Below, in pieces: positions 55,825-64,000 of a DNA stretch of 64,000 nt. Below the pieces are notes generated by a model. The model was not told the DNA's origin. It did not search any database and was given only the letters and a program-made list of their open reading frames with translations. Origin of the DNA: Globisporangium splendens (taxonomy: Eukaryota > Oomycota > Peronosporomycetes > Pythiales > Pythiaceae); NCBI GenBank assembly GCA_006386115.1, contig VFIW01000071.1:1-64000 (forward strand), given 5' to 3'. The position numbers were made by a program, and so were the translations under genes. Position 1 is the first letter of the stretch, and each line of letters begins with the position of its first letter.

Positions 55825-55842
55825 GGGTGGGGCCTCCTACTG
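55803..55842 (+). promoter_or_regulatory. -1 ribosomal frameshift signal, gag-pol junction of Gypsy-2
   Basis: A AAA AAC in the gag frame (55803-55809), 9-nt spacer, then a hairpin with stem CAGTAGG / CCTACTG (55819-55842). The gag stop TAG (55822-55824) lies inside the stem. Pol is open in the -1 frame from this point. The heptamer, spacer length and stem are conserved with Gypsy-1. Confidence 0.78.
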
Positions 55843-58800
55843 GCCCGGAAAAGAGGACTGTGGATGTTGTGGAGACACAGGACTCTGGCCCCTATGTGCA
55901 TCAAGCACATGCAGTTTCCACTATGAGTGAGAAGAGTGTCAGTCAAACGTCAAGTTTGATCGTTCACAAAGTTCGTGTAGACGGTATTGCAACGCCTCTA
56001 CGAGCTTTGGTTGACACTGGTGCGTCGACCAACTTTGTTCGAAATGAAGTGATCATCAGGCATGGTGTCTTCGTGCCAGATACGAATGAAGAGAAGACAA
56101 TGATTGTCCGGTTGGCAAATGGGTCAACTGTGAAGATGCCGAAGCGCGTGGTGCGCTTGGCAATCAAGTGTGAAGATTTCCGAGGTGAAGACGAGTTCAT
56201 TTTACTCGACCTCGATGACAAGTTTGACATCATCCTGGGAATGCCGTGGTTGAAGCGTTACCAACCTAGCATTGACTGGATGAATATGAAGATCTCCGTT
56301 GGCAAGTCACGAGATGTTGACTTGTGCTGTACAACAACGGATGAAGTGGTGTGGGTGTATACATCTGTGGAAGAGATCCCAGATGGCCCTTGTGATATTG
56401 CGGTGTGCGATGGCCCCCCATGTTCACAAGCGGTACCCATTTTGAAGACGACGAACGGAGGTGGAGCAGTCAGGCGCCAGAAAAAGACTGTCTCCTTTGC
56501 CATCGACGACGAGAAGGTTCGCGATGGCGTTGACAAGAGTGAATGGAAGTGGAACAGACACCCTTCCCAAGACAAGAAGACCATCAAGAGAAGTGTTTCG
56601 TCAAGAGTTTTGAGTTCCCCTGATCAAGGTACAAGTGGTGATGACGAAGGGAGTGTCCAAGCACAAGACATTCCAAGCGAGTTTGTGAATATCGCGGTCT
56701 ACAATGAAGAAGGTGACGTGGATGTAATCCGTCACGTGAAGATTGAAAATCCTCCAAGTTCAGTCCAAGAGTTGATTTCCTTGCCATCGATGAGCAAGAA
56801 GACACTGGAGCGCAGCCTAGCGAGAGGCGATATTGCGCAGGTGTGTGTGATCGTCGAAATGGTCGACGAAGGCTTCGTCAACACAGCATCGAGTGCGGAT
56901 GCAGATGTGTTGGACGAAAAGACACGGAAGGAAAGGTTCGAGGAGCAGTCGTGGGACGCCCTCAAGAAGAACCCCATGTATGCGCTTGCCAGGGAATATG
57001 AAGACATCTTCCCTGACAAGGTGCCGGACGAATTGCCATTCGACAGAGGCATTCGTCATGAGATTGATGTACTTCCTGGCACGAAGTACTGCATCACAAG
57101 ACAGTGGCCGTTGCCAAAGGAACAAGTCGAGGCAATCGACGAGTTCTTTGCTCAACGTGCTAAGGCTGGTCATGTGCGGGAGAGCAAGTCTCCGCATTGC
57201 AGCCCCACTTTCTGTGTGAAGAAGGCAACTGGAGGTTGGCGCATCGTTCACGCTTTCAACAAGCTGGACGACGCGACAATTCCAGCCCAGACTCCGGTTC
57301 CACGCAAGGACATGATCCTTGATGGAATGGTTGGCAGCACCGTCTTTAGTGCTATCGATCTGAAAGATGGGTTCTGTCAGATTCGAATGCGCGAAGACGA
57401 TGTTCCACTAACCGCAGTGAGTACCCCGAGTGGTATGCTGTGGGAATGGTTAGTGATGCCACAGGGACTGAAGAATGCTCCTGCGACCTTCAATCGAATG
57501 GTCACGAACGTTCTTCGTCCTCTGCGAACATTTGCACCAAGTTACTTTGACGATATTTTCGTTCATAGTAAGGCCACGAATGGGAAGTCTGATGTCGATG
57601 TTCATCTCGATCATCTTCGTCAAGTATTCCAGGTCATGCGTGAGAGCAAACTCTACGCAAACTTGAAGAAGTGCATGTTCTTCGCCCCCGAGATCCCTGT
57701 TCTCGGTTGTTTTGTGGGCAAGAGCGGTGTTCGAGTCGATCCGGAGAAGGTCAAAGCTATTGACGATTGGCCAGTACCAAAGAACGTCAAACAGCTACGA
57801 CAATGGTTGGGTCTAGCCAACTACTTGCACAAGTACACGCGCAATTATGCAGCGTTGGTGCAACCCCTCACACAGCTCTTGAAGAAAGATGTTGAGTGGA
57901 AGTGGTCGAAAGACCATGAGACGGCGTTCGAAGAAGTCAAGAGGAGTCTTCGAGAAGCTCCTGTGTTGGCTCTGCCAAACCACGACAAGCCGTTCCACGT
58001 CGTCTGCGATGCGAGCGACTATGCCATCGGTTGCGCGTTGATGCAACACGATGATGAGGGTCACGAGCGAGTTGTGTCGTATCAGTCACGACAACTCCGA
58101 CCCGCAGAACGGAACTACCCAGTTCATGACAAGGAACTTCTGGCGATGAAGTATTCTTTGGTCAAGTTCCGTGTGTATCTGCTTGGCGAGGAGCGCTTTG
58201 CTATCTACACTGATCACGCATCCCTGCGTACGGCAGTGAAGACTCCTCATTTGTCGCAAAGAATGGCGAGATGGTTCTCCTTCTTTGCAGAGTACAACTT
58301 TGTTGTACACTACAAGCCAGGCAAGACGAACATCTTAGCCGATGCGCTGTCAAGACGTCCGGATTACGATCCGAAGACCAAGAGTGAGGACACGGATGGA
58401 GCGTGTCGACTCTGTGAAGATGTTCAAGCGATCGCGGTGCGAGCTGCGACTACAGTGCGAGAAGAGATCGTCGAAGGGTACAAGTCTGACGAAACATGTC
58501 AGGACTTGTTGAAGTACTTCAAGGACCCTTCCGACAAAGCACTGCAAGGTCTTCCGTCGCGCACAAGATCGCGAGTTCACCGCTTCCGAGTACACAATGG
58601 GTTGTTGTACTATGCGGTCGAACAAGGGGATACAGCAAGGGTTGTTGTTCCCAACGACGAAGGTCTGCGTCATCGACTCATGTATGAGTACCATGACAGT
58701 CCTTCGGGTGGCCACCTCGGACGTGAGAAAACGTTTCTCAGTCTTTCCCGGGATTACTACTGGCCACACATGTACAAGTGGGTGCGCAAGTATGTGAGGA

Positions 58801-60587
58801 CTTGCGAGATCTGCCAACGAGCGAAACCTTCTGGTTCAACGCAGGCACCACTTCGTTCATTGGCTGTCCCATCGGACAGTTGGAAGTCTGTGAGTATGGA
58901 TTTCATATTCGGACTTCCAAGAGACACACATGGACGCAATGGCATCCTTGTGTTTGTGGACCGATTCAGCAAGATGGTTCATCTTGCGCCTGTTTCGGAC
59001 AAGATCTCTGCTGAGAAGACTGCCAAGGTCTTTGTAAACGTCGTATTCCGTCTGCACGGACTACCAGTCGAGATCGTGTCTGACCGTGACACCCGTTTCA
59101 CGTCCAAGTTCTGGCGTGCACTGCTCGGACTTCTGGACACCAAGTTGTCCATGTCAACAGCGGCACACCCTGAAACGGACGGTCAAACAGAGCGAGTGAA
59201 TCGTGTCCTCGAAGACGTGTTGCGCAGTTACGCAACGCCTTTCAAAGAGTGGAGCGACTATCTCCCTCTTGCCGAGTTTGCGTTGAACAACTCCACGCAT
59301 GTCTCGACAGGTCACTCTCCATTTTATATGAACTATGGCATTCACCCTCGAGTGCCTGCTTCCATAATGGGTGAGGTCTCTACCTTAAGTGGGGGAGGGA
59401 CTCCGGCTCATGATAACAAGCCGAAGTCGTCTTACGACCTGAATGCTGCTTCCGAGTTGAAAGCCAATTTTGACTCGATGAAACCCCTCGACGACCTAAC
59501 AAGTCGTGAAGAGCAGCAAGTCGATGACTTTATCGTGAGGAGACAAGCCGTTGTGAGGTTTGTTCGAGACGCAATCGCGAAGGCTCAGGATCTGCAAAAG
59601 GAACAAGCAGACAAGAGAGGAAGGAAGAACAAGCAAGTTTATAAGATCAATGATCTTGTATTACTTAGCACGGCGAACCTGCCTGAACATGCAGTGTCCA
59701 ACTTGGGAAGCTCCAAGCTTCTGCCAAGGTTCATTGGACCGTTCAAGGTAGTGAAATGCAATGGTGATGCCTACACGCTAGACATACCTACACGCATGCG
59801 TCTACACCCAACATTTTATGTGGGTAGACTGAAGCCTTACCTTCCAAGTGGATCTGCGGATCCTACGAGATCTTCCGCAAACGATCGAGCTGATCGTGAA
59901 GTTTCTCCACTTGATTGCGAAGAGCAAACAGCTCATCGCTCTGGAGATTCTTCTCGGCGTACAGGAGTTGTAGGACGTCGAAGGATTGGTCCTTCACTGC
60001 CTCCAACGCTTGAAGACGAGAATGGTACTCGCCACGAAGTACCTCGAGAGCCGAACCTGCCTCTTCCACAGAGCGCAACAGGCGATCGTGAGCCAACTCA
60101 CGGGACTTCTCGTTCTTCTGGAGTCGAACAAGTTCGTCCTGAACCTGTTGGAACCGTTCCTCATAACGGGACTCCAAAGCCGAACACTGGGCAGAACCTT
60201 CTGTCAGATCATCGATCTTCGACTCATGATCGGCGACAAGGTTCTCGAGACTCTCGCAGCGTTCCTCAAGCGTCGAACAACGCTGCTGCAAAGCCTCGAT
60301 TTGCCCGCGATGAGCACTCTTCCACTTCCAGAGTCGCTCAATCGTTTTCTCGTTCAGCCCCACCCCCGTTGTTAGACTCTCAGGGAGAGCATCACTGGGT
60401 GGTTGAGTCGATTGTTGATCATGAAGATCGACCAACTCATCGTCGAGGAAAGAAGCAGTTGAACCATCAACGCTTCTACAGAGTTCGGTGGCGTGGATAT
60501 CCACCGAGCTCGGGCACGTGGGAGCCTCGTCAGACATTAGAGTCTGATGTTCCCGACGTGGTCCGCAGCTATGAGAACTGCTTGTAG
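55809..60587 (+). CDS. Gypsy-2 Pol: protease, RT, RNase H, integrase, chromodomain (intact)
   Basis: 1592 residues counted from the slip site, without a stop. Protease DTGAS (Asp69); RT with FSAIDLKDGFCQIRM and YFDD (residues 579-582); RNase H DASDYAIGCALMQ and TDHASLRT; integrase zinc region HLGREKTFLSLSRDYY with CEICQRAK, catalytic D1031, D1092 and E1128 (35 residues between the last two, as expected for D,D35E); a basic linker; and a C-terminal chromodomain from about 1528 (HHWVVESIVDHED, FYRVRWRGYPPSSGTWEP), the mark of chromoviruses, which may direct integration to certain chromatin. Residues about 1355-1525 are low-complexity and overlap the antisense ORF. All catalytic residues are present, so this copy could supply Pol in trans even though its own gag is broken. 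Confidence 0.92.
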   Translation, partial: REWTVGVGPPTGPEKRTVDVVETQDSGPYVHQAHAVSTMSEKSVSQTSSLIVHKVRVDGIATPLRALVDTGASTNFVRNEVIIRHGVFVPDTNEEKTMIVRLANGSTVKMPKRVVRLAIKCEDFRGEDEFILLDLDDKFDIILGMPWLKRYQPSIDWMNMKISVGKSRDVDLCCTTTDEVVWVYTSVEEIPDGPCDIAVCDGPPCSQAVPILKTTNGGGAVRRQKKTVSFAIDDEKVRDGVDKSEWKWNRHPSQDKKTIKRSVSSRVLSSPDQGTSGDDEGSVQAQDIPSEFVNIAVYNEEGDVDVIRHVKIENPPSSVQELISLPSMSKKTLERSLARGDIAQVCVIVEMVDEGFVNTASSADADVLDEKTRKERFEEQSWDALKKNPMYALAREYEDIFPDKVPDELPFDRGIRHEIDVLPGTKYCITRQWPLPKEQVEAIDEFFAQRAKAGHVRESKSPHCSPTFCVKKATGGWRIVHAFNKLDDATIPAQTPVPRKDMILDGMVGSTVFSAIDLKDGFCQIRMREDDVPLTAVSTPSGMLWEWLVMPQGLKNAPATFNRMVTNVLRPLRTFAPSYFDDIFVHSKATNGKSDVDVHLDHLRQVFQVMRESKLYANLKKCMFFAPEIPVLGCFVGKSGVRVDPEKVKAIDDWPVPKNVKQLRQWLGLANYLHKYTRNYAALVQPLTQLLKKDVEWKWSKDHETAFEEVKRSLREAPVLALPNHDKPFHVVCDASDYAIGCALMQHDDEGHERVVSYQSRQLRPAERNYPVHDKELLAMKYSLVKFRVYLLGEERFAIYTDHASLRTAVKTPHLSQRMARWFSFFAEYNFVVHYKPGKTNILADALSRRPDYDPKTKSEDTDGACRLCEDVQAIAVRAATTVREEIVEGYKSDETCQDLLKYFKDPSDKALQGLPSRTRSRVHRFRVHNGLLYYAVEQGDTARVVVPNDEGLRHRLMYEYHDSPSGGHLGREKTFLSLSRDYYWPHMYKWVRKYVRTCEICQRAKPSGSTQAPLRSLAVPSDSWKSVSMDFIFGLPRDTHGRNGILVFVDRFSKMVHLAPVSDKISAEKTAKVFVNVVFRLHGLPVEIVSDRDTRFTSKFWRALLGLLDTKLSMSTAAHPETDGQTERVNRVLEDVLRSYATPFKEWSDYLPLAEFALNNSTHVSTGHSPFYMNYGIHPRVPASIMGEVSTLSGGGTPAHDNKPKSSYDLNAASELKANFDSMKPLDDLTSREEQQVDDFIVRRQAVVRFVRDAIAKAQDLQKEQADKRGRKNKQVYKINDLVLLSTANLPEHAVSNLGSSKLLPRFIGPFKVVKCNGDAYTLDIPTRMRLHPTFYVGRLKPYLPSGSADPTRSSANDRADREVSPLDCEEQTAHRSGDSSRRTGVVGRRRIGPSLPPTLEDENGTRHEVPREPNLPLPQSATGDREPTHGTSRSSGVEQVRPEPVGTVPHNGTPKPNTGQNLLSDHRSSTHDRRQGSRDSRSVPQASNNAAAKPRFARDEHSSTSRVAQSFSRSAPPPLLDSQGEHHWVVESIVDHEDRPTHRRGKKQLNHQRFYRVRWRGYPPSSGTWEPRQTLESDVPDVVRSYENCL

Positions 60588-60930
60588 CGTCGCCAGGGGC
60601 GACACTACGACGACCAGAACTACGGTTCGCTCTGTCGTCAGCGGGAGTTCTTCTTTCAGGACGAGCATTGCCACGACGAAGAAGACGCTCCATCTTGTTC
60701 TCATTCTCAAGACGAACAAATGTTCGCCATGAGTCTCGCTGGGCTGCGGTGTGTTGGCTCGGATCATCGCGATCGTTGATCCGACGCCAACTGAAGAACC
60801 GCTCCTTGTAGAACTCGAGCTCCCCCTTCTTCTTCAGAATGGGAGAAATGTCGAAGAGTTCTGGAGCTGTCCGCTGTCGCTTGGACGACGGACGTTCTTC
60901 ACGGTTCACTTGGTCACTTGGTCACTTCAT
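59863..60930 (-). CDS. Antisense ORF of Gypsy-2, coiled-coil protein (start damaged)
   Basis: Open for 348 codons (59863-60909), ending LRKIS. The ATG matching the Gypsy-1 start is at 60930, but codon 3 here is TGA (CGA in Gypsy-1), so initiation would need another codon. The N-terminal third is basic (SSKRQRTAPELFDISPI, KKKGELEFYKERFFSWRR), the middle acidic, and the last half a long coiled coil with heptads (QQRCSTLEERCESLENLV, QNEKS-like region, YEERFQQVQDELVRL). It overlaps 725 nt of pol on the opposite strand. Relative to sense codons, the antisense codons are in the same phase as in Gypsy-3. No known family; structural or regulatory roles are guesses. Confidence 0.6.
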
Positions 60931-61007
60931 TGCCAATTGGAAAGTGAACTGCTCCGAAAGGTCTGCAAAAGTACGCAAGGTACTTGTGACTTTAAGGAGG
61001 GGATGAT

Positions 61008-61656
61008 GTAATGGGCTATAACCAGCCATTACATGAAGGTGGATCTGTCCCCAGATCTAGTGTGGCACACACCACCTTCAGCGTGCATTGTGGAGACACA
61101 AATAACAAAGGGATTACGGTAATACAGTCCCCACATGCACGTGTGACGTCACTCGATGACGTCACGAGTGTTCTCTGTGCTGATCAGTGCAGAATGTTGT
61201 TCTCATGTACTAATCCGTACAGCGTGATGGCATTCATGTTTTAATCAAGTACGGAGTGATGGTTCCTGCTTGGGAAACTGCACTGGCGACGAGACCGATG
61301 TGTCTCTGACACCTGGAGTGAGTGGCGCGAGCCAATCACTTTGCAGGGATTTTATACAAGACTTGAAGTTCAAGCTTCTAGAAGATACCGTAGGTTCAAC
61401 CTCAGTGTACCCAAGGTTTTATATATCAGATTCATAGGTTTTATTGTGTATGTTTAGGTTTTAGTTATAAAAGCTGTAGGAGCCCTTGGGGTTCATTTGT
61501 AAGTAGCGACAGGAACCATAACCATTTTTAATTCAGTTGCAAATTTTCCTCCAAGTACTCAAGTCTCCTTCCTCCCTCCAAGTCGGGAGATCGCTTCCTC
61601 TGGCACAAGCGTGTGTGCCGTGTTTGAGGGACTGTTGTGAACAGCGCCCTCTTACA
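61008..61656 (+). repeat. 3' LTR of Gypsy-2
   Basis: 649 bp, TGTAATGGGCTATAACC to GCCCTCTTACA, preceded by the purine tract AAGGAGGGGATGA. Differs from the 5' LTR at scattered sites (for example around 61217-61260). Confidence 0.92.
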
Positions 61657-61661
61657 GCAGT

Positions 61662-61975
61662 CGTCGGGAGGACGTCGTTCTCATCCAAGAATTCCGTTGA
61701 CAGTAGATGAAGCTGGCTTACCCTTCAAACTACGCTGCCGTCAATTCCCAATTCAAGTGGCCTTTGGGATGACGATCAACAAAGCTCAAGGTCAAACCGT
61801 CCATCAGCTAGGTCTCTATTTGCCACAACCTGTCTTTTCGCACGGACAACTGTATGTTGCTCTATCCCAAGCGACTTCAAGAAATAACATCGAGGTGCTC
61901 ATAGATTATTCAGCGCACGAAGAAGACGATGGGGTTTGTATCAAGAACGTAGTGTATCCTTCCATTGCCTAGATC
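61662..61975 (+). pseudogene. PIF1/Helitron-type helicase, right part
   Basis: Continues the gene cut at 53996. The frame reads RIPLTVDEAGLPFKLRCRQF, then FPIQVAFGMTINKAQGQTV, the conserved C-terminal PIF1 motifs, then HGQLYVALSQATSRNNIEV, and stops at about 61972. Joining across Gypsy-2 after removal of one GCAGT keeps the frame. Confidence 0.8.
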
Positions 61976-62216
61976 AGGTCAGCTAGTAGGGTACTGTTTG
62001 CTCATTCATGTTCGCACAATGCGTGTTCGCTTTTGGTTACAAAAAACACGAGTTCTTAATACAATTTACCTTTTCTACATCAAATCTAACTTTTTCTAAA
62101 GTTATACAATTTCAGTTCAATTTTTTTATGTGTTTTAAACACAGACAACTCTAAACTGCCTCACATTGCCCACCTGCTTGGCTACGCTGGGCATTAAAAC
62201 ATTGTACCTTCATGTT
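61976..62216 (+). other. Downstream flank of the helicase, possible Helitron-type end
   Basis: AT-rich, no ORF. It contains an inverted repeat TGCCCA (62167-62172) and TGGGCA (62188-62193) with a 15-nt loop. Helitron-class elements carry a short hairpin near their 3' end, but I see no CTRR end after it, so the assignment is weak. Confidence 0.3.
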
Positions 62217-62462
62217 TTTTTTAATAAATTTATTGAGGTATATTTAGGTTCATCGTCGTGACCTACAATATCCATGTTGGGAGGTCGGAATTACAGGGCT
62301 GGGTCTTATTGCCCCCCCCCATGTGGTCCTACCTCTACCACTGATTGGACCCGATGAACTTCGATTTTCCGCACGTTGAAAATCCCGCTCCGAACGGGAC
62401 TCGAACCCGCAATCAACAGGGTAGAGATCAGAAGCTTACCCCACTAGAACCGCGCCACCGGT
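62217..62462 (-). mobile_element. SINE-1: tRNA-derived SINE with a LINE-B 3' tail
   Basis: 246 bp in minus sense: a tRNA-like head with A-box TGGCGCGGTTCTAGTGG (62457-62441) and B-box GGTTCGAGTCC (62407-62397), 33 nt apart; an unrelated body with a C-run (62311-62319 on the plus strand); then 42 bases identical to the LINE-B 3' end (62275-62234, GATGAACCTAAATATACC within it), and an A-rich tail. Perfect 16-bp TSD ATTGTACCTTCATGTT at 62201-62216 and 62463-62478. The head folds poorly as a tRNA outside the T arm, as expected of a SINE, and I cannot assign an isotype. It has no ORF and would depend on LINE-B enzymes. Confidence 0.85.
62387..62462 (-). promoter_or_regulatory. tRNA-like RNA polymerase III promoter of SINE-1
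   Basis: A T-arm GCGGG-TTCGAGT-CCCGT is clear; the acceptor stem pairs poorly (TCGGAGC at the 3' side lacks a good partner) and the anticodon arm is not evident. A and B boxes match the pol III consensus well, so this is a promoter and not a working tRNA gene. Confidence 0.75.
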
Positions 62463-62478
62463 ATTGTACCTTCATGTT

Positions 62479-63349
62479 ACTTAAAACATTCCAAATCAAC
62501 ACAAGTTTTAACTGTTCATCTCAGAGGTCGTCTTTACCATGCAAATTTGCAGTCAGTGCATGCCACGAGGGTGAACCCTCCATGATCGAAACCTCTTGAT
62601 TAAAGATATTTGGGTCGTCTGTTGTTCGTGACAAGCACTCGAACATAGATATAATCTTACAAAAATTTCGGGTTCACAACAAATCAATCTAATAAAACGG
62701 GTATATTACGTGAAATGTTACCGATCCCCACCTTTGGCAGAAATATTTCGATTTGCCCCACCTTTGTCACATATGCCCTCCTTTCGCTCATGTTTCACTG
62801 AGTGCCCCTCCTTTGCCATTTCCTGACCTCACAACCTGCAAACAGCAGATGGTTCACGCACACAGCCTGACAACATTGTGCCAACGCACACGCCCGCTTC
62901 CTTTTTGTATGCTTCGTTGGTTGCAGCAAGACGGACATTTTAGCGTTCGTACGGCGATGCACACTGGCGTACGCTGGGACAGTTGGCGTTCGTACGGCCA
63001 TGCACACGGACTGACCGAGAACGCAAATGCGCTCCTCTCCACTCCTTTCCCAATCACTCGATCATCAACCACGGACGAACTATTCCCACATGTACACCAC
63101 AGCTCGAAGGCTCGTCCGGATCGGCGCCACAACTCGTGCTGTTGCCTGATTAAAGATTACTTCATACAAATCACCATCAGTACAAATATACTCGTCCGTT
63201 TTCGTTCGCAGTCTTTCAGTCGCGAAAATGACTCTCTCCAGCATGCTGCTTCTCCATTTCGCAAACGTCATTCGAGAACCATCCATAATCCAGCTCGCCA
63301 TCCCTCACACCACAGATAAATGTCTCGCGCCGCTGGCTGCGTCTGTTGA
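62479..63349 (+). other. Unassigned DNA right of SINE-1
   Basis: A 188-codon ORF (62753-63319) and overlapping reverse ORFs show no motif, and the amino acid mix (many His, Ser, Pro) looks like read-through of CT-rich DNA. Short CCCACCTTTG/CCCTCCTTT units recur at 62728-62815. Confidence 0.35.
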
Positions 63350-63665
63350 CTCCCATGTGGGTGGTTTTTCCATCCTCCAGACTCCATGGAAATAGCTTCA
63401 TTTGCTGCATCACACGGACTGGGTCATCCCTCCTCGCGCAGGTACCGTGTGGGCTCAACGACTTCTCGCCCATCCTGAATCTCACCACCGATCCACCAAA
63501 CCAAAAGTGGGTGGTTTTCCATCCTCGTCGCCAACGTTCGTCGCCAGCACCAGCACCTCCATTTCACAAGCGGTCACTCAGTGTCATCCCTCCCTTGACC
63601 CGCCACGCTCTGTCTATGCACATATCGCTCCACCAACCAGAAGTGGGTGGTTTTTCCATCCCGAC
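63350..63665 (+). repeat. Three spaced copies of a GTGGGTGGTTTTCCATCC motif
   Basis: The motif occurs near 63358, 63509 and 63642, about 135-150 bp apart; the last two are preceded by TCCACCAA(A)CCA(A/G)A. The DNA between the copies is not clearly repeated. Confidence 0.5.
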
Positions 63666-63901
63666 GCTGCACCTCACTCTGATAAAAATCCTAGTTCAAC
63701 AGAGACTGTGGCTGCCCACGTCATTCCGCCTTCGCCTCCGACCAAGCTTTCCCATGCACGGACGTCGAACCTTGGCAGGATGATAAACGGGAACGTGTCC
63801 GGTCCATACAAACTGCTCTCTCCTCGCCTGTCTTCAGAGCGAGCTCTCGTGTCTGCTCTGTTGCAAGTGCTGCCGGACCCCATGTCATTTCAAGATTCGC
63901 C

Positions 63902-64000
63902 ATGCCTGCAGCACAATCTCCGAAAAGCAGACTCGCCATTAGCGAGGCGAGTCCGCGCAAGACCGACTTCGTTGCTCTGCCTCCGAGTCCAGCCTCGGCA
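63902..64000 (+). CDS. Possible start of a gene, cut by the window edge
   Basis: ATG at 63902 opens a frame through the last base (33 codons, MPAAQSPKSRLAISEASPRK at the start, Ser/Pro/Ala-rich). The frame is also open upstream back to 63695, with no other ATG. It could be the N-terminus of a host protein or of another element; too short to judge. Confidence 0.3.
   Translation, partial: MPAAQSPKSRLAISEASPRKTDFVALPPSPASA

Larger units (their letters stand above)
53997..61656 (+). mobile_element. Gypsy-2: complete Ty3/gypsy chromovirus
   Basis: 7660 bp: 5' LTR 53997-54645, PBS 54648-54665, gag 54765-55824, frameshift site 55803-55842, pol to 60587, antisense ORF 59863-60930, polypurine tract about 60995-61007, 3' LTR 61008-61656. 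Perfect 5-bp TSD GCAGT at 53992-53996 and 61657-61661. Removing the element and one TSD rejoins the helicase frame. The LTRs differ at several sites, so the insertion is not very recent. Confidence 0.93.

Noticed and set aside
62167..62193. A confirmed Helitron 3' terminus
   Set aside because: Only a hairpin is present; the CTRR end and A/T insertion context were not found and no Rep domain is in the window, so I kept it as a weak note only.
62387..62462. A functional tRNA gene
   Set aside because: A and B boxes and T-arm are good, but the acceptor and anticodon arms do not pair, and it is the head of an element with TSD and LINE tail; it is a SINE head.
1..64000. CRISPR arrays, rRNA genes or bacterial operons
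   Set aside because: No regular short repeats with spacers, no rRNA-like sequence and no operon layout were seen; the content is eukaryotic retrotransposons.

Overview
The window is almost entirely transposable elements, with no intact host gene that I can recognise. The element set (Ty3/gypsy chromoviruses, APE-type LINEs with RNase H, PIF1/Helitron-type helicase remnants, a tRNA-derived SINE) and the mid-range base composition fit a repeat-rich region of a filamentous eukaryote. My best guess is an oomycete, from general resemblance only. Element names (Gypsy-0 to Gypsy-3, LINE-A, LINE-B, SINE-1) are labels of convenience.

Layout. 1-4495: 5' half of a minus-strand Ty3/gypsy element (Gypsy-0) with one gag-pol frame open through the left edge. 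4496-13032: LINE-A, plus strand, with a zinc knuckle and OTU-type protease in ORF1 and APE-RT-RNase H in ORF2; it carries a LINE-B fragment (4886-5290). 13033-14329: a LINE-B 5'-end remnant and unassigned DNA. 14330-31883: a plus-strand LINE-B cut in two by a near full-length minus-strand LINE-B (17453-28437), which itself contains a LINE-B fragment (26454-26779) and a LINE-A fragment (27553-28124). 31884-36537: another LINE-B copy joined head-to-tail. 36538-39593: a decayed gypsy integrase, a solo LTR and unassigned DNA. 39594-47105: minus-strand Gypsy-1 with mismatched LTRs. 47106-52918: 5'-truncated plus-strand Gypsy-3. 52919-61975: a helicase pseudogene split by complete Gypsy-2 (53997-61656). 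62217-62462: SINE-1. The rest to 64000 is unassigned, ending in a possible gene start.

Insertion order can be read from target-site duplications (TSDs). The non-LTR insertions have 15-16 bp TSDs and the LTR elements 5 bp TSDs. LINE-A and LINE-B have inserted into each other, so their active periods overlapped. SINE-1 ends in 42 bases identical to the LINE-B 3' end and has a TSD of the same length, which points to LINE-B as its partner.

The most unusual signals are (1) long antisense ORFs with coiled coils, overlapping the chromodomain end of pol on the opposite strand in three gypsy copies of two families; (2) the SINE-1/LINE-B pairing; (3) a canonical A AAA AAC -1 frameshift site plus hairpin at the gag-pol junction of two elements; (4) an OTU protease in a LINE ORF1; (5) LTR ends that are themselves hairpins; (6) a GC-rich tandem array in the LINE-B 5' untranslated region. 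All comparisons were made by eye within this window, without database searches.
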